A program made the translations under genes and the position numbers. DNA of 64,000 bases from Linnemannia hyalina (lineage: Eukaryota > Mortierellomycota > Mortierellomycetes > Mortierellales > Mortierellaceae), in assembly GCA_019671135.1 (NCBI GenBank), contig JAHRHY010000028.1:1-64000 (forward strand). The letters run 5' to 3'. Under the pieces are notes generated by a model that saw only the letters and a program-made list of their open reading frames with translations, had not been told where the DNA came from and searched no databases. Numbering within the stretch: position 1 is the stretch's first letter; every line of letters begins with the position of its first letter. Positions 1 to 10,493 of the stretch are shown here, one piece after another.

Positions 1-225
1 AAAAACCCTAAAAAACCCTAAAAAACCCTAAAAAACCCTAAAAAACCCTAAAAAACCCTAAAAAACCCTAAAAAACCCTAAAAAACCCTAAAAAACCCTA
101 AAAAACCCTAAAAAAACCCTAAAAAACCCTAAAAAACCCTAAAAAACCCTAAAAAACCCTAAAAAACCCTAAAAAACCCTAAAAAACCCTAAAAAACCCT
201 AAAAAAACCCTAAAAAACCCTAAAA
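1..225. repeat. Telomere, C-strand, unit CCCTAAAAAA
   Basis: An uninterrupted array of the 10-base unit CCCTAAAAAA (G-strand TTTTTTAGGG) starts at base 1 and ends near 225, with two units lengthened by one A (near 110 and 201). The C-rich strand reads inward from the left edge, as expected at a left chromosome end. Most fungi have TTAGGG; this unit keeps the AGGG core with six T. Confidence 0.97.
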
Positions 226-1216
226 TTTACATTGTATGCATGTATGCAACAGGCGAAGACTGGGACAGAGAAGTATAGAACGGGGACGAGAGTTGAAGCA
301 GTGATGATTGATGTTATTACTATGGTACAACTAAATATATATACAAAGTCGCCAACTAGGTTTCTAGGTGTAGTGTCATAGTGAGTCAGAGTTGATAGAG
401 AGTGACAAGTGTCGCATATTTTCCTGTCTCGGGGGTGTCAGCTAATGTAATTAGGCTAGAGACAGTAATTTAGTCATATGACCAGACACCGACATAAATG
501 GAGGTGTCTGGGCTGTTAACAAAGATCCCTCTCTTGTCTTATCAAGTCGATTGTGCGTGACTAGCGTAAAAATTTTCATTTTTTTTGATAAATACAACAC
601 GGATCGGGATCAGAATCAGTCGAACGATTGACAGGATCCATCCACTCATTTATTTATTCATTCAACCCATTACGAGGAACACTCCATCAATCTACAGGAG
701 CGATTCAGGACGTAACGGGAGCATTTACGGATCATTACAGAACAGGACCTTTACTGTCAGGATTTTTCTCTATTTTCAGGATAATCCAACAAGGACAGGA
801 TCCTTTTCTATTATTTGTGGTCATTTCGTGCGTGTATCTGGTCACTAGTGACAAGGTTACAGCAGAGACTGATCATTAATACGAAGTGTAACAGGCGGTT
901 ACTTTCGTTGTTATTATTTGGTTACTATTCTACCTTTTTGTGTTGGAGCTTTCAAGTGCGATCATACATATGTGTGGTCATTTGAGGTCTTCATATAACA
1001 CGGTAGCAGAGATTCATTAGAAAACTCACCGTTAGTTTTGATCAAGGACATTCTTGTTCAAATAAACGCGGGATTCGTCTTTGTTCGCATTTAGGTGTGC
1101 CCTCATCCGAATTCATTTGCATCAGAAAACTTTTAGTTTTTTCTGGGTGTTGTTTTTTATTTTTATTTTGAATCAAGTGGATCACTGAGCAAAAAAATAC
1201 TGGAAGTTGACGTTAG
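226..1216. other. Subtelomeric spacer without a recognisable gene
   Basis: Apart from an LTR fragment at 245-408 I see no supportable gene. The open frames at 585-879 overlap each other, have no family resemblance and no splice structure. The sequence is moderately AT-rich and leads directly into the transposon fragment at 1217. Confidence 0.5.
245..408 (-). repeat. Truncated LTR, same family as 23442-23648
   Basis: Begins TGCAACAGGCGAAG like the LTRs of the element at 23442-26929 and the solo LTR at 13437-13701, and stays nearly identical for about 160 bases. It then diverges before reaching the family's ATATGTTGCA end. No target duplication can be assigned because one end is missing. Confidence 0.8.
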
Positions 1217-2016
1217 GAGGCCTTTCAGGTCCAAGTTATCATATGGTGTTTGTTACATCTCTGTAGATCTCGACAATATCCATAGCGACTATGGGATGAG
1301 AATGTATATATGATACCAAGCATATAAGACAACCATTGTAACATTTTTTGTTTAACTATCCTACTAAACACCAACCTATTCTCCAAACAACAAAGTCTTC
1401 TTATTTTTCGCACACCACACTCTTGAATATGTCCATCTACTATTAACCTGTAACCCTCACTGCAAGATTCGACAGAGTAGTTCTTGTATGTCATCATCTA
1501 AAGCACTTGTACTCTCAACTGTATCTTTGGGGCGAAATACAGGGGAGAGATTACATTTTAAAAAAACATGTGCTGTCTATTGCTATTTTATTCTGTGTTC
1601 TGTTGCCCACTATGAAGAGATATGTCAGTTATGGAAGTAAACACTCCGTTCCTTGGGCTTTGGATATTTTTTATATGCCTTTTTATATCCTCTGCACATG
1701 AAGGGGCCCCTACCGAAAAAAATATAAAAATATATTTGTATTCTCAACTATGTGCTTGCTATATGATAGATACCATCCTACATGCTGTTGTGTATGCAGT
1801 TAAGTATAAGCCTTTTTAAAAAATTGTTATTGTTGGTTAACGTCATGACAATCCAATACATAAATATTATTATGGATCTAACAAAACACTTCCAACAACT
1901 GCTTGATGACCATTGGACTTTCCTCAACGCTGGATGGCCAACAATTACACCACGTAATAATCATCGTACTGTAAGCAAGGAAATTGGGTATATGCCAGAA
2001 ATAAAAGAAACCCTAA
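1217..2016 (+). mobile_element. 5' fragment of the terminal-direct-repeat DDE element
   Basis: Bases 1217-1708 are a copy of the ~490-bp terminal repeat found at both ends of the element at 51290-57086. Bases 1709-2016 continue into that element's interior in the same order and contain the first ~80 codons of its DDE transposase ORF, almost unchanged. Homology stops at CCCTAA (2011-2016), where a foldback element and then unrelated retroelement sequence begin. The fragment is therefore a dead copy in opposite orientation to the complete one. Confidence 0.85.
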
Positions 2017-2017
2017 G

Positions 2018-2466
2018 GAGGCCATCCATGTTCGGCTCCACCAACCATAGACTACAGTATAAAAATATCTGTCAACACCTATTAAAACAGTGTGTTCCTT
2101 GAGAGTACAACAAATCTCATCAGCTTTTTCCTTCCACCAGTCTCCATTTTCTACATTCACCACCACTACTTTGTAACATCATCTACTTTAGCTGAGAAAG
2201 CCTTGGACATGATCATCTCATATTGGATCCTAGATATTACAGATAGTAATTTCCTTTCCAATATGAGATGATCATGTCCAAGGCTTTCTCAGCTAAAGTA
2301 GATGATGTTACAAAGTAGTGGTGGTGAATGTAGAAAATGGAGACTGGTGGAAGGAAAAAGCTGATGAGATTTGTTGTACTATCAAGGAACACACTGTTTT
2401 AATAGGTGTTGACAGATATTTTTATACTGTAGTCTATGGTTGGTGGAGCCGAACATGGATGGCCTC
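2018..2466. mobile_element. Foldback element 1, GAGGCC ends, TSD CTAAG
   Basis: A 449-bp near-perfect inverted repeat with arms of about 210 bp and a short spacer around 2225-2257. It starts GAGGCCATCCATG and ends with the reverse complement. CTAAG flanks it on both sides (2013-2017 and 2467-2471). No coding capacity. Its first ~60 bases match the foldback at 41369-41552 closely enough to make them one family. Confidence 0.88.
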
Positions 2467-2847
2467 CTAAGGAGAGGGGGTCTGAGGCTTAAGGATTTTA
2501 TGGAGGGTGCGGGCAACATCGCGGCAGGCAGCCTCTTGTTCGAGTTGGGTTGGAGTAGGAGGTAGGGGAGTAAGACTTGCAAGGAGGGTTTCAATCCTAG
2601 TCTTGGCCTCGTCAGTAAGGCCAGAGGCGAGCTGACGAATTTCGTCGGTAGCAGACATAAGAGCCGGAAGGGTGCAGAAAAGTAAGAAAATAAAAAAGGA
2701 TAGTAGGGATATGGTAAAAGGAGGAGAGAGCTGTATGTGTGGAAAGAGAAAATAAAATATGGGTAGACAGGAACGGAGCTGGAGCAGGAACAGAAAATTT
2801 GACAGATCAGGGCAGAGGGGTATGGATCGAAGTTACTTTTGCTACCA
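2467..2847 (-). pseudogene. LTR retroelement start: PBS plus gag-like N-terminus
   Basis: Reading on the minus strand from the LTR at 2848-3066, a primer-binding-like sequence TGGTAGCAAAAG (2836-2847) is followed by an ORF with ATG at 2656-2658. This encodes a short acidic helical protein starting MSATDEIRQLASG, a gag-like beginning. The frame is cut after about 60 codons by the foldback element. The same TGGTAGC start is used by the retrotransposon at 23442-26929, so both may use the same tRNA primer class. The gag assignment rests on position and composition only. Confidence 0.5.
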
Positions 2848-3066
2848 TGTAATAGCAACAGAAGAAGGGTGACAGACAAGAGCAGGAGGCAGAAACGGAT
2901 GGTGTTTATTGTACAGGGGAGCCAGGGTATTTATATGTGCTAGGCTATGGACTCCAGGATGGTGGTGATGTGGTGAGGTGGTGATGTGGTTAGATGGGGA
3001 TGTAATTAGGTGATAATGTGGTTAGATGCGACAGTGGTTAGATGACGCTAATGATCTAGGGTCACA
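2848..3066 (-). repeat. 5' LTR of a truncated retroelement
   Basis: On the minus strand it runs TGTGACC...GCTATTACA, with TATAAATA at 2928-2935 and AATAAA at 2905-2910. The block TATAAATACCCTG, then CTGTACAATAAAC, is shared with the solo LTR at 7952-8246, so they belong to one family. The outer end (3066) is set by the TG dinucleotide and is less certain, as no target duplication is available. Confidence 0.6.
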
Positions 3067-3092
3067 ACAGACTATGATACTGTGACACTGAT

Positions 3093-3281
3093 ATCATTGA
3101 TAAATACCGTAGATGGTGTGGTATTAATGAGTCCAATGAACGTTCTGGGTTTAAGCCTAAATCATCGTCCAGGTCGCTAGGTGGCAACAAGGGTGCCGGC
3201 AAAGGTGCTCAGGTTTATCCATTGCGGAGGTCTGAACGTCAACGAGGCAGAAGTGTAAAATGCCTAAGCAAGCTGTGACTG
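3093..3281 (+). pseudogene. Possible retroelement polyprotein C-terminal fragment
   Basis: An open frame on the plus strand reads into a basic, glycine/serine-rich tail with YPLRRSERQRGRS followed by a stop at about 3279. Such tails occur at the ends of Gag-Pol polyproteins, but there is no diagnostic domain and no upstream pol. I call it only as a likely relic. Confidence 0.3.
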
Positions 3282-3329
3282 TGAGCAGCCTACTCTCGAG
3301 TCAAGTGAGCATAATTGTAGCCGTGAATG

Positions 3330-3453
3330 CTCTCCATCCTCCGGGAGAGGGAGCGATGTTGTGTACGTGCACAACATGTGTGAGATGTTTAGCATCTGCT
3401 AGTCGCAGTAGGTGCATGTTTACTCAGGTGCTAAGAGGGTTATTTAAGATAGA
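3330..3453. repeat. Dispersed repeat shared (inverted) with 39444-40020
   Basis: About 120 bases, including GTGCACAACATG and TCGCAGTAGGTGCATG, recur in reverse complement near 39444-39483 plus 39968-40020. In that second place a 484-bp insertion splits the repeat. Here the right end of the homology coincides with the 3' end of Helitron A. Confidence 0.7.
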
Positions 3454-3887
3454 CTAGCAAGTGGCCGCGGCTACGCCGCGGACGCTGCGCCGGTTTCTCG
3501 ATTCCCAGGTTTGGTGTGTAAGGGCTAGAGGTGTTGCCGACCTGGGGTCTTTTCTCATTCATTTTGGATGTGTCTTGACTTCAAAGGGGGGAAAATAATA
3601 TTAGGAATAAAAAAGTGAGCCAGCAAAAAGGATGAGAGGACTCTTTTAACATTTTGATCGATTCTATGGTGTAGGGTATGATTACGGAACTCTCTTATAG
3701 ACATCACTTCTAGTGTATGTGCCCTCAAGCTCGGGGATGCTGCCATGGATTATAAGAACTTTGACATTTTTGATATCTGCGCATCAAGAAAGAGAAATAT
3801 AAAGCTTACTGTGTGTGAACACAGCAGTAGGGAGATAGAGTCCGACATTTTCAAGGGTTTGACCCTGCGCCTTGTTGATCGTCATGG

Positions 3888-4380
3888 GAGGCCTTTCAAG
3901 TCCAAATTATCATATGGTGTTTGTTACATCTCTGCAGATCTTGACGATATCCACCGCGTCCATTAGAGGAGAGTGTATGTATGATACCAAGCATATAAGA
4001 CAACCATTGTAACATTTTTTGTTTAACTATCCTACTAAACACCAACCTATTCTCCAAACAACAAAGTCTTCTTATTTTTCGCACACCACACTCTTGAATA
4101 TGTCCATCTACTATTAACCTGTAACCCTCACTGCAAGATTCGACAGAGTAGTTCTTGTATGTGATCATCTAAAGCACTTGTATTCTCAACTGTATCTTTG
4201 TCGTGAAATACAGGGGAGAGATTACATTTTAAAAATTCTTGTGCTGTCTATTGCTATTTTATTCTGTGTTCTGTTGCCCACTATGAAGAGATATGCCAGT
4301 TATGGAAGTCAACACTCCGTTCCTTGGACTTTGGATATTTTTTATATGCCTTTTTATATCCTCTGCACATGAAGGGGCCG
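3888..4380 (+). mobile_element. Solo terminal repeat of the DDE element, TSD CATGG
   Basis: A 493-bp copy of the terminal repeat of 51290-57086, running GAGGCCTTTC...AAGGGGCCG. CATGG occurs on both sides (3883-3887 and 4381-4385). The empty site is visible in Helitron B (around 7512), which reads straight through GTCATGGCAAAGG. This fixes both the boundaries and the 5-bp duplication. Confidence 0.92.
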
Positions 4381-6099
4381 CATGGCAAAAGCGGGCCTGA
4401 CCGGGAACTGTCGTCTCTTGAATATGATCGGGGTGGACTTGTCGTTTGTTGTTAAATAGGCACTCGTGGGATGAAGACCAAGTCGGTGGCAAAAGGTTCC
4501 GTCAGGATTGTTGCCATGATGCAGCGTGGCCTGAGCCGGCGGACGATCAAGCAAGTTCCGTTGCAGAGTCCTTTTTTTTGGTCCACATTTCGGAGGAGAA
4601 TGATGGGCATGCCAACTTTCAGCACCAGATAGTAGGGAGGTAATCCAGTGGGGTCCAAAGAGTTGAGATACTCTGTAGGACAGTTGGCGACGCCGTTGGT
4701 GTCTGAATCCGGAACGGAGTCTTGGCCAAGGTACTCTGTTGCCTTGCCAGGAGGTAGTGTGGTCGGGAGGTTGTTCATGTAATTGACATCCTTGTTCAGT
4801 GTTGTCAAAATAGCGGTGCGCTTGATGTCGTGAGGTGCAAAGTTGCCGATGGAGATATTGGGGTAGATGGTGCGGATAAGTTGGATCTCGTGCTCGTTGC
4901 TGAGATTGGGTCCATGTGGTGTAAAAAGGATGTCGTCTGGAATCCTGATATAATCGTCAGAGTCGCCAAGGAAAATGTCTGCTCCTTGCCTTCACCCACA
5001 TGTAGCAAAAAAACGACGGAAGAAAAAGAGCTGCTCTTGTCCTCCATGACCCGCATATTGCGAGTTTGCTTGAGTTCCTTGACCTTGGGCCAAATGGTGC
5101 CAGACATCTTTAGACATGCGCCTTCGATTTGAGACTGAGATCCATGAACAACCACCGGCAACACCTGTTGAAAGTCACCACCGAACACGACAATCTTTCC
5201 GCCGAAAGGAACCAAGGGTCGATCCATAATCCGGTCCACAGGCTCAAAGACATTTCGATGCATCATGGGTACCTCGTCCCAGATGATGAGGTCGGCCGCA
5301 TGAATAATGGATCCGACTTGTTGCTCGCGGGTGATATTTCAGGTCTAGTCTTTGAAAACTGGATTGGGGAACTTGAAGGCAGAGTGTGCAATGCGTCCAC
5401 CATGAAGGATCAGAGCTGCTATACCGGATGACGCGAGGACAACAACATTCTTTTTCAGAACACCACTGATTTGTTCAATCAGTGTGTTGTAGAGAAAGAA
5501 TTTGCCGGTGCCACCTGGTCCGTCAATAAAATAGAGGTCGGTCCTTTGGGGGCGGACGGGTGTGGAGACAGAGGCGATGACTTCGTCAAATATTACCCGA
5601 TGCTCGACATTCATGGTTTGAATGTGAGGCCCGCCAGCTTGGCGAGCTCTTCATGCGATTTTTCGCTGTGGTCAGAGGCGGACTTTGGGATGTAGCGGAG
5701 AATGCTGTCGCTGATGTCTTGTGGCATAGTGGGAAAGGCGGCCAGAGAAGGGAGACAGAACCTCTCGCCGTCCTTAGGCTGGACAAAGTAGATCCGGGCA
5801 ATCTTGGGGGTGTTCTTTTGATTCCACTTGTCCCACTTGCGATTGTTTTGGTCGTAGGTGTAATGCTCGCGAATCTCGGCGTATGTATATTTATGTGCGT
5901 CCTTGTCCTCTTGGTTCAGCTTAAAGTAGGCCATCAGTTGACTGTCGTTGTTACGGCGGGCGACACAAAGTAGATCCGCGTATGTGACGTTGTGCTGGCC
6001 TATGAGATGGACCTGTAGACGTTGCATAGCAGGTGAATGACCGTACAAAGGATATCCAAGGATGCGCCACATGCTCTCATGGGAAGAGAGGTATCTCAT
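4381..6099 (-). pseudogene. Helitron A helicase (Pif1-type), broken
   Basis: Minus-strand frames read, in order, the Helitron linker region (MRYLSSHESMWR from 6099), a Walker A loop GPGGTGKF (about 5510), the GGKIVVFGGDFQQVLP helicase segment (about 5180), and the region before the last helicase motif (4450-4800). The frame changes several times, so no intact protein is possible. The last helicase motif is cut off by the solo terminal repeat. In Helitrons this protein unwinds the donor strand during rolling-circle transposition; the HUH nuclease motif is not visible in this copy. Confidence 0.85.
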
Positions 6100-6692
6100 A
6101 TCGCGAAATTCGCGAATCTCGATGCGTGAAGGATGCTATTATACAAACGATAGTAAAAAAAAAGAGAGTGAGAAAAAATAGTAAGCAAGGAGTTGCAATG
6201 GTCAGACATTCAGGGAAAAAAATGCCCAAAAGAAATACCTCCTTACTTGCTGCATTTGTTTGGTCTGCAGTGATTTAGCCTTCAGTGGCGGCGGTGTAAG
6301 ATCCTGTAGCGGTAGCTGTGGCAGTGGCGGCGCTGGTGCTGGTGATGGTGCTGGTGGTGGTGCCGGTGGTGCTGGTGGTGATGGCGGTGGACGATAGTGC
6401 CGCTTCCGACTCCTCGTCAGTCTCCTCTTCAACAATCATTCGCCCTCGCTTGTCCAACGTAACCGAGGACGTTCCAACAATGGACGGGCGATCGCTATTG
6501 ATGGTACCGTTTTGGTAGGCATTGTGAATGGCTATTGAAAAGACATCGTCAAAGTTGCCGTTCGTCAGCACGCCATTCAGGGCGTCAATGAAATCATTGT
6601 TGTCGTTGAATCCATAGTCTTTGTCCGAGTTCTGACCAGTGACAGGGACGGCGACAGTAGGTATATTGTTGGCAGAGACGACTTTTGCAATT

Positions 6693-6738
<46 letters not shown>

Positions 6739-7413
6739 TCTGGTCTTGAGTTGAGTTGGTCCTGAAAAAGACCCCTAATCGGCGCCTACTCACCTTTGAA
6801 GTTGGCGTTGGGGTGGGGAACAGTGGCAACCTTGGGCTTGAAACTCCGGAGGTGTGTATACGCATCCTCAAAATACGTAATATTGTCGGGGACAGGGTCA
6901 TGAACAGGAGCCGTTGAGATCAAGATGCTTCTGCTGTCGATATCAGAGGTCATGTTGTTGACAGCATGGAGGCGCCACGTGGTTGTGCAATTATGCAATT
7001 ACAGAAAATTTGCTATATCATGTGATATACGACACCTTGATTTTAATATATGAGACTAGCAAGTGGCCGCGGCTACGCCGCGGACGCTGCGCCGGTTTCT
7101 CAATTCCCAGGTTTGGTGTGTAAGGGCTAGAGGTTGCCGACCAGGGGTCTTTTCTCATTCATTTTGGATGTGTCTTGACTTCAAAGGGGGGAAAATAATA
7201 TTAGGAATAAAAAAGTGAGCCAGCAAAAAGGATGAGAGGACTGATCTAAAGAACAGGCGAGCATTGTTCACTCTTTTAACATTCTGATCGATTCTATGGT
7301 GTAGGGTATGATTACGGAACTCTCTTATAGACATCACTTCTAGTGTATGTTCCCTCAAGCTCGGGGATGCTGCCATGGATCATAAGAACTTTGACATTTT
7401 TGATGTCTGCGCA

Positions 7414-9541
7414 TCAAGAAAGAGAAATATAAAGCTTACTGTGTGTGAACACAGCAGTAGGGAGATAGAGTCCGACATTTTCAAGGGTCTGACCCTGCGC
7501 CTTGTTGATCGTCATGGCAAAGGCAGGCCTGACCGGGAACTGTCGTCTCTTGAATGTGATCGGGGAGGACTTGTCGTCTGTTGTTAAAATCGGCACTCGT
7601 GGGATGAAGACCAAGTCGGTGGCAAAAGGTTCCGTCAGGATTGTTGCCATGATGCAGCGTGGCCTGAGCCGGCGGACGATCAAGCGAGTTCCGTTGCAGA
7701 GTCCTTTTTTTTGGTCCACATTTCGGAGGAGAATGATGGGCATGCCAACTTTCAGCACCAGATAGTAGGGAGGTAATCCAGTGGGGTCCAAAGAGTTGAG
7801 ATACTCTGTAGGATAGTTGGCGACGCCGTTGGTATCTGAATCCGGAACGGAGTCTTGGCCAAGGTACTCTGTTGCCTTGCCAGGAAGCAGTGTGGTCGGG
7901 AGGTTGTTCATGTAATTGACATCCTTGTTCAATGTTGTCAAAATAGCGGTGTGTAACAGGATTGTAGATTGCCTCCTGCTTTTGGCTGCCTTGTTCCTTA
8001 CTTCCTTGTTAATATCTTGTGTATCTGTCTTACACACTACCCCTGCTTATTATTACCTCACCATCATCCCTCATACCATAGACGTATAAATACCCTGTCC
8101 CTTCTGTACAATAAACCTCATTCCTTCTTGCCCTTTCCTCTTGTCCCTACACCCTCTTGTCTCTTTCCCTTGCTATCCTCCTTGGCTCTTGTCTTCCTTC
8201 CTTGTCCTCACCCTTGCCTCTTCTCTCTTGCTCTGCTCCTATTACACGGTGCGCTTGATGTCGTGAGGTGCAAAGTTGCCGATGGAGATATTGGGGTAGA
8301 TGGTGCGGATAAGTTGGATCTCGTGCTCGTTGTTGAGATTGGGTCCATGTGGCGTAAAAAGGATGTCGTCTGGAATCCTGATATAATCATCAGAGTCGCC
8401 AAGGAAAATGTCTGCTCCTTGCCTTCACCCACATGTAGCAAAAAATCGACGGAAGAAAAAGAGCTGCTCTTGTCCTCCATAACTCGCATATTGCGAGTTT
8501 GCTTGAGTGCCTTGACCTTGGGCCAAATGGTGCCAGACATCTTTAGACATGCGCCTTCGATTTGAGACTGAGATCCATGAACAACCACCGGCAATACCTG
8601 TCGAAAGTCAACACCGAACACGACAATCTTTCCGCCGAAAGGAACCAAGGGTCGATCCATAATCCGGTCCACAGACTCAAAGACATTTCGATGCATCATG
8701 GGTACCTCGTCCCAGATGATGAGGTCGGCCGCATGAATAATGGATACGACTTGTTGCTCGCGGGTGATATTGCAGGTCGAGTCTTTGAAAACTGGAATGG
8801 GGATCTTGAAGACAGAGTGTGCAATGCGTCCACCATGAAGGATCAGAGCTGCTATACCGGATGACGCGAGGACAACAACATTCTTTTTCAGAACACCACT
8901 GATTTGTTCAATCAGTGTGTTGTAGAGAAAGAATTTGCCGGTGCCACCTGGTCCGTCAATAAAATAGAGGTCGGTCCTTTGGGGGCGGACGGGTGTGGAG
9001 ACAGAGGCGATGACTTCGTCAAATATTACCCAATGCTCGACATTCATGGTTTGAATGTGAGGCCCGCCAGCTTGGCGAGCTCTTCATGCGATTTTTCGCT
9101 GTGGTCAGAGGCGGACTTTGGGATGTAGCGGAGAATGCTGTCGCTGATGTCTTGTGGCATAGTGGGAAAGGCCGCCAGAGAAGGGAGACAGAACCTCTCG
9201 CCGTCCTTAGGCTGGACAAAGTAGATCCGGGCAATCTTGAGGGTGTCCTTTTGATTCCTCTTGTCCCACTTGCGATTGTTTTGGTCGTAGGTGTAATGCT
9301 CGCGAATCTCGGCGTATGTATATTTATGTGCGTCCTTGTCCTCTTGGTTCAGCTTAAAGTAGGCCATCAGTTGACTGTCGTTGTTACGGCGGATGACACA
9401 AAGTAGATCCGCGTTTTTGTCAAAGGTGACGTTGTGCTGGCCTATGAGATGGACCTGTAGACGTTGCACAGCAGGTGAACGACCGTACAAAGGATATCCA
9501 AGGACGCGCCACATGCTTTCATGGGAAGAGAGGTATCTCAT
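7414..9541 (-). pseudogene. Helitron B helicase (Pif1-type), interrupted by a solo LTR
   Basis: Better preserved than copy A. A 279-codon frame (9047-8208) holds Walker A GPGGTGKF, Walker B IIWDEVPMMH and the GGKIVVFGVDFRQVLP motif. The C-terminal part (8037-7414) carries the last helicase motif INKAQGQTLENVGLYLP. The two parts were continuous until an LTR inserted at 7952-8246. The upstream frame 9541-9044 is the usual Helitron spacer between Rep and helicase. The loss of continuity makes this a non-functional or at best non-autonomous copy. Confidence 0.88.
7952..8246 (+). mobile_element. Solo LTR in Helitron B, TSD CGGTG
   Basis: A 295-bp LTR running TGTAACAGG...CTATTACA, with TATAAATA at 8085-8092 and AATAAA at 8110-8115. 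CGGTG is duplicated on each side (7947-7951 and 8247-8251), and Helitron A shows the empty site around 4814. It is the product of LTR-LTR recombination. Family member of the LTR at 2848-3066. Confidence 0.95.
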
Positions 9542-9980
9542 ATCGCGAAATTCGCGAATCTCGATGCGTGAAGGATGCTATTATACAAACGATAGCAAAC
9601 AAAAAGAGAGTGAGAAAAAATAGTAAGCAAGGAGTTGCAATGGTCAGACATCCAGGGAAAAAAATGCGCAAAAAAAGTACCTCCTTGCTTGCTGCATTTT
9701 TTTTGGTGTGCAGCGATTGAGCCTTCAGTGGCGGTGGTGTTATACCCTGTAGCGGTAGCTGTAGCAGTGGCGGCGCTGCTGCTGGTGCTGGTGCTAGTGC
9801 TAGTGCTAGTGTTGGTGCTGGTGGATGCAAAGACGACGATGGGATTGATCAGTGTAGGCAAACAGAAGACCCTTCTTTTTCGAGGGCGATCTTGGCTCTG
9901 CTCGGTCCATTGGGAAAATGAAAAATGAAAAATAGAAATTTGTGTATGTCCATTGATGCTTTGACTTCTGTGCTGCGATA

Positions 9981-10493
9981 CTATTGTTTCTTTTGCTTTG
10001 ATAGAAATAAGGGGGCAATGAACAAAAGACATACCTTACGGATGTGCTCGTATAAATATTTCACGGCAGAGACGTAAAACCATATCTCGACATTGAGGTG
10101 GGTGTTGAACTTGGTTGCCAGCCAAAGATTGTGAGGCACGACCCAGCTATTGTCGATCTCTGTCGGGAGATTATCGGCCAGTTCTATTTGGTTACACCTT
10201 CCGGCACAGGCATCCAAGGTCGCCCTCTTAGTCCCAAAAGACCTGGCAAGATGTTCAAGGTGGCCGACAGGATTCCGGCCATCACACCCACACTTGGTGC
10301 ACATGCTTCTGGAGGTGGGAACTGGCGTGCACGTGTTCGTGATGCTGTTGGAGCTGCAGACGTTGGCGTTGGAATTAGTACCGCTAGTGCTGGTGGTACT
10401 GGTGGTGCTGGTGGTAATGGTGGTGGATGATGGTGCCGCTTCTGATTCCTCATCAGTCTCCTCTTCAACAATCATTAGCCGTCGCTTGTCCAA
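9981..10493 (-). pseudogene. Helitron Rep-side fragment
   Basis: A minus-strand frame contains a segment reading DNSWVVPHNLWLATKFNTHL followed by AVKYLYEHIRK, which is the conserved stretch just after the Rep nuclease domain in Helitron proteins. Upstream in the same frame is a low-complexity acidic and Ser/Thr-rich region. I find no HUH or paired-tyrosine motif before it, so the nuclease core is missing or too diverged to see. Helitron A has lost this block. Confidence 0.65.

Larger units (their letters stand above)
3454..7055 (-). mobile_element. Helitron A, damaged, in tandem with Helitron B
   Basis: On the minus strand the element starts TCTCATATATTAAAATC (5' end at 7055) and finishes with a GC-rich hairpin (CCGCGGCGTAGCCGCGG), ten further bases and CTAG at 3457-3454, followed by T: the classic Helitron ends. 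It encodes Pif1-type helicase fragments. Compared with Helitron B it lacks roughly 0.6 kb between about 6380 and 6400, where both copies carry GGTGCTGGTGGTG-type repeats, so slippage or recombination there is likely. It contains a solo terminal repeat at 3888-4380. Confidence 0.9.

Noticed and set aside
2018..2466. PIF/Harbinger assignment for the foldbacks from a 3-bp TAA/CTA duplication
   Set aside because: Shifting the boundary by one base gives perfect 5-bp duplications (CTAAG and CCTAG) and the same GAGGCC ends in both, which is the better reading.
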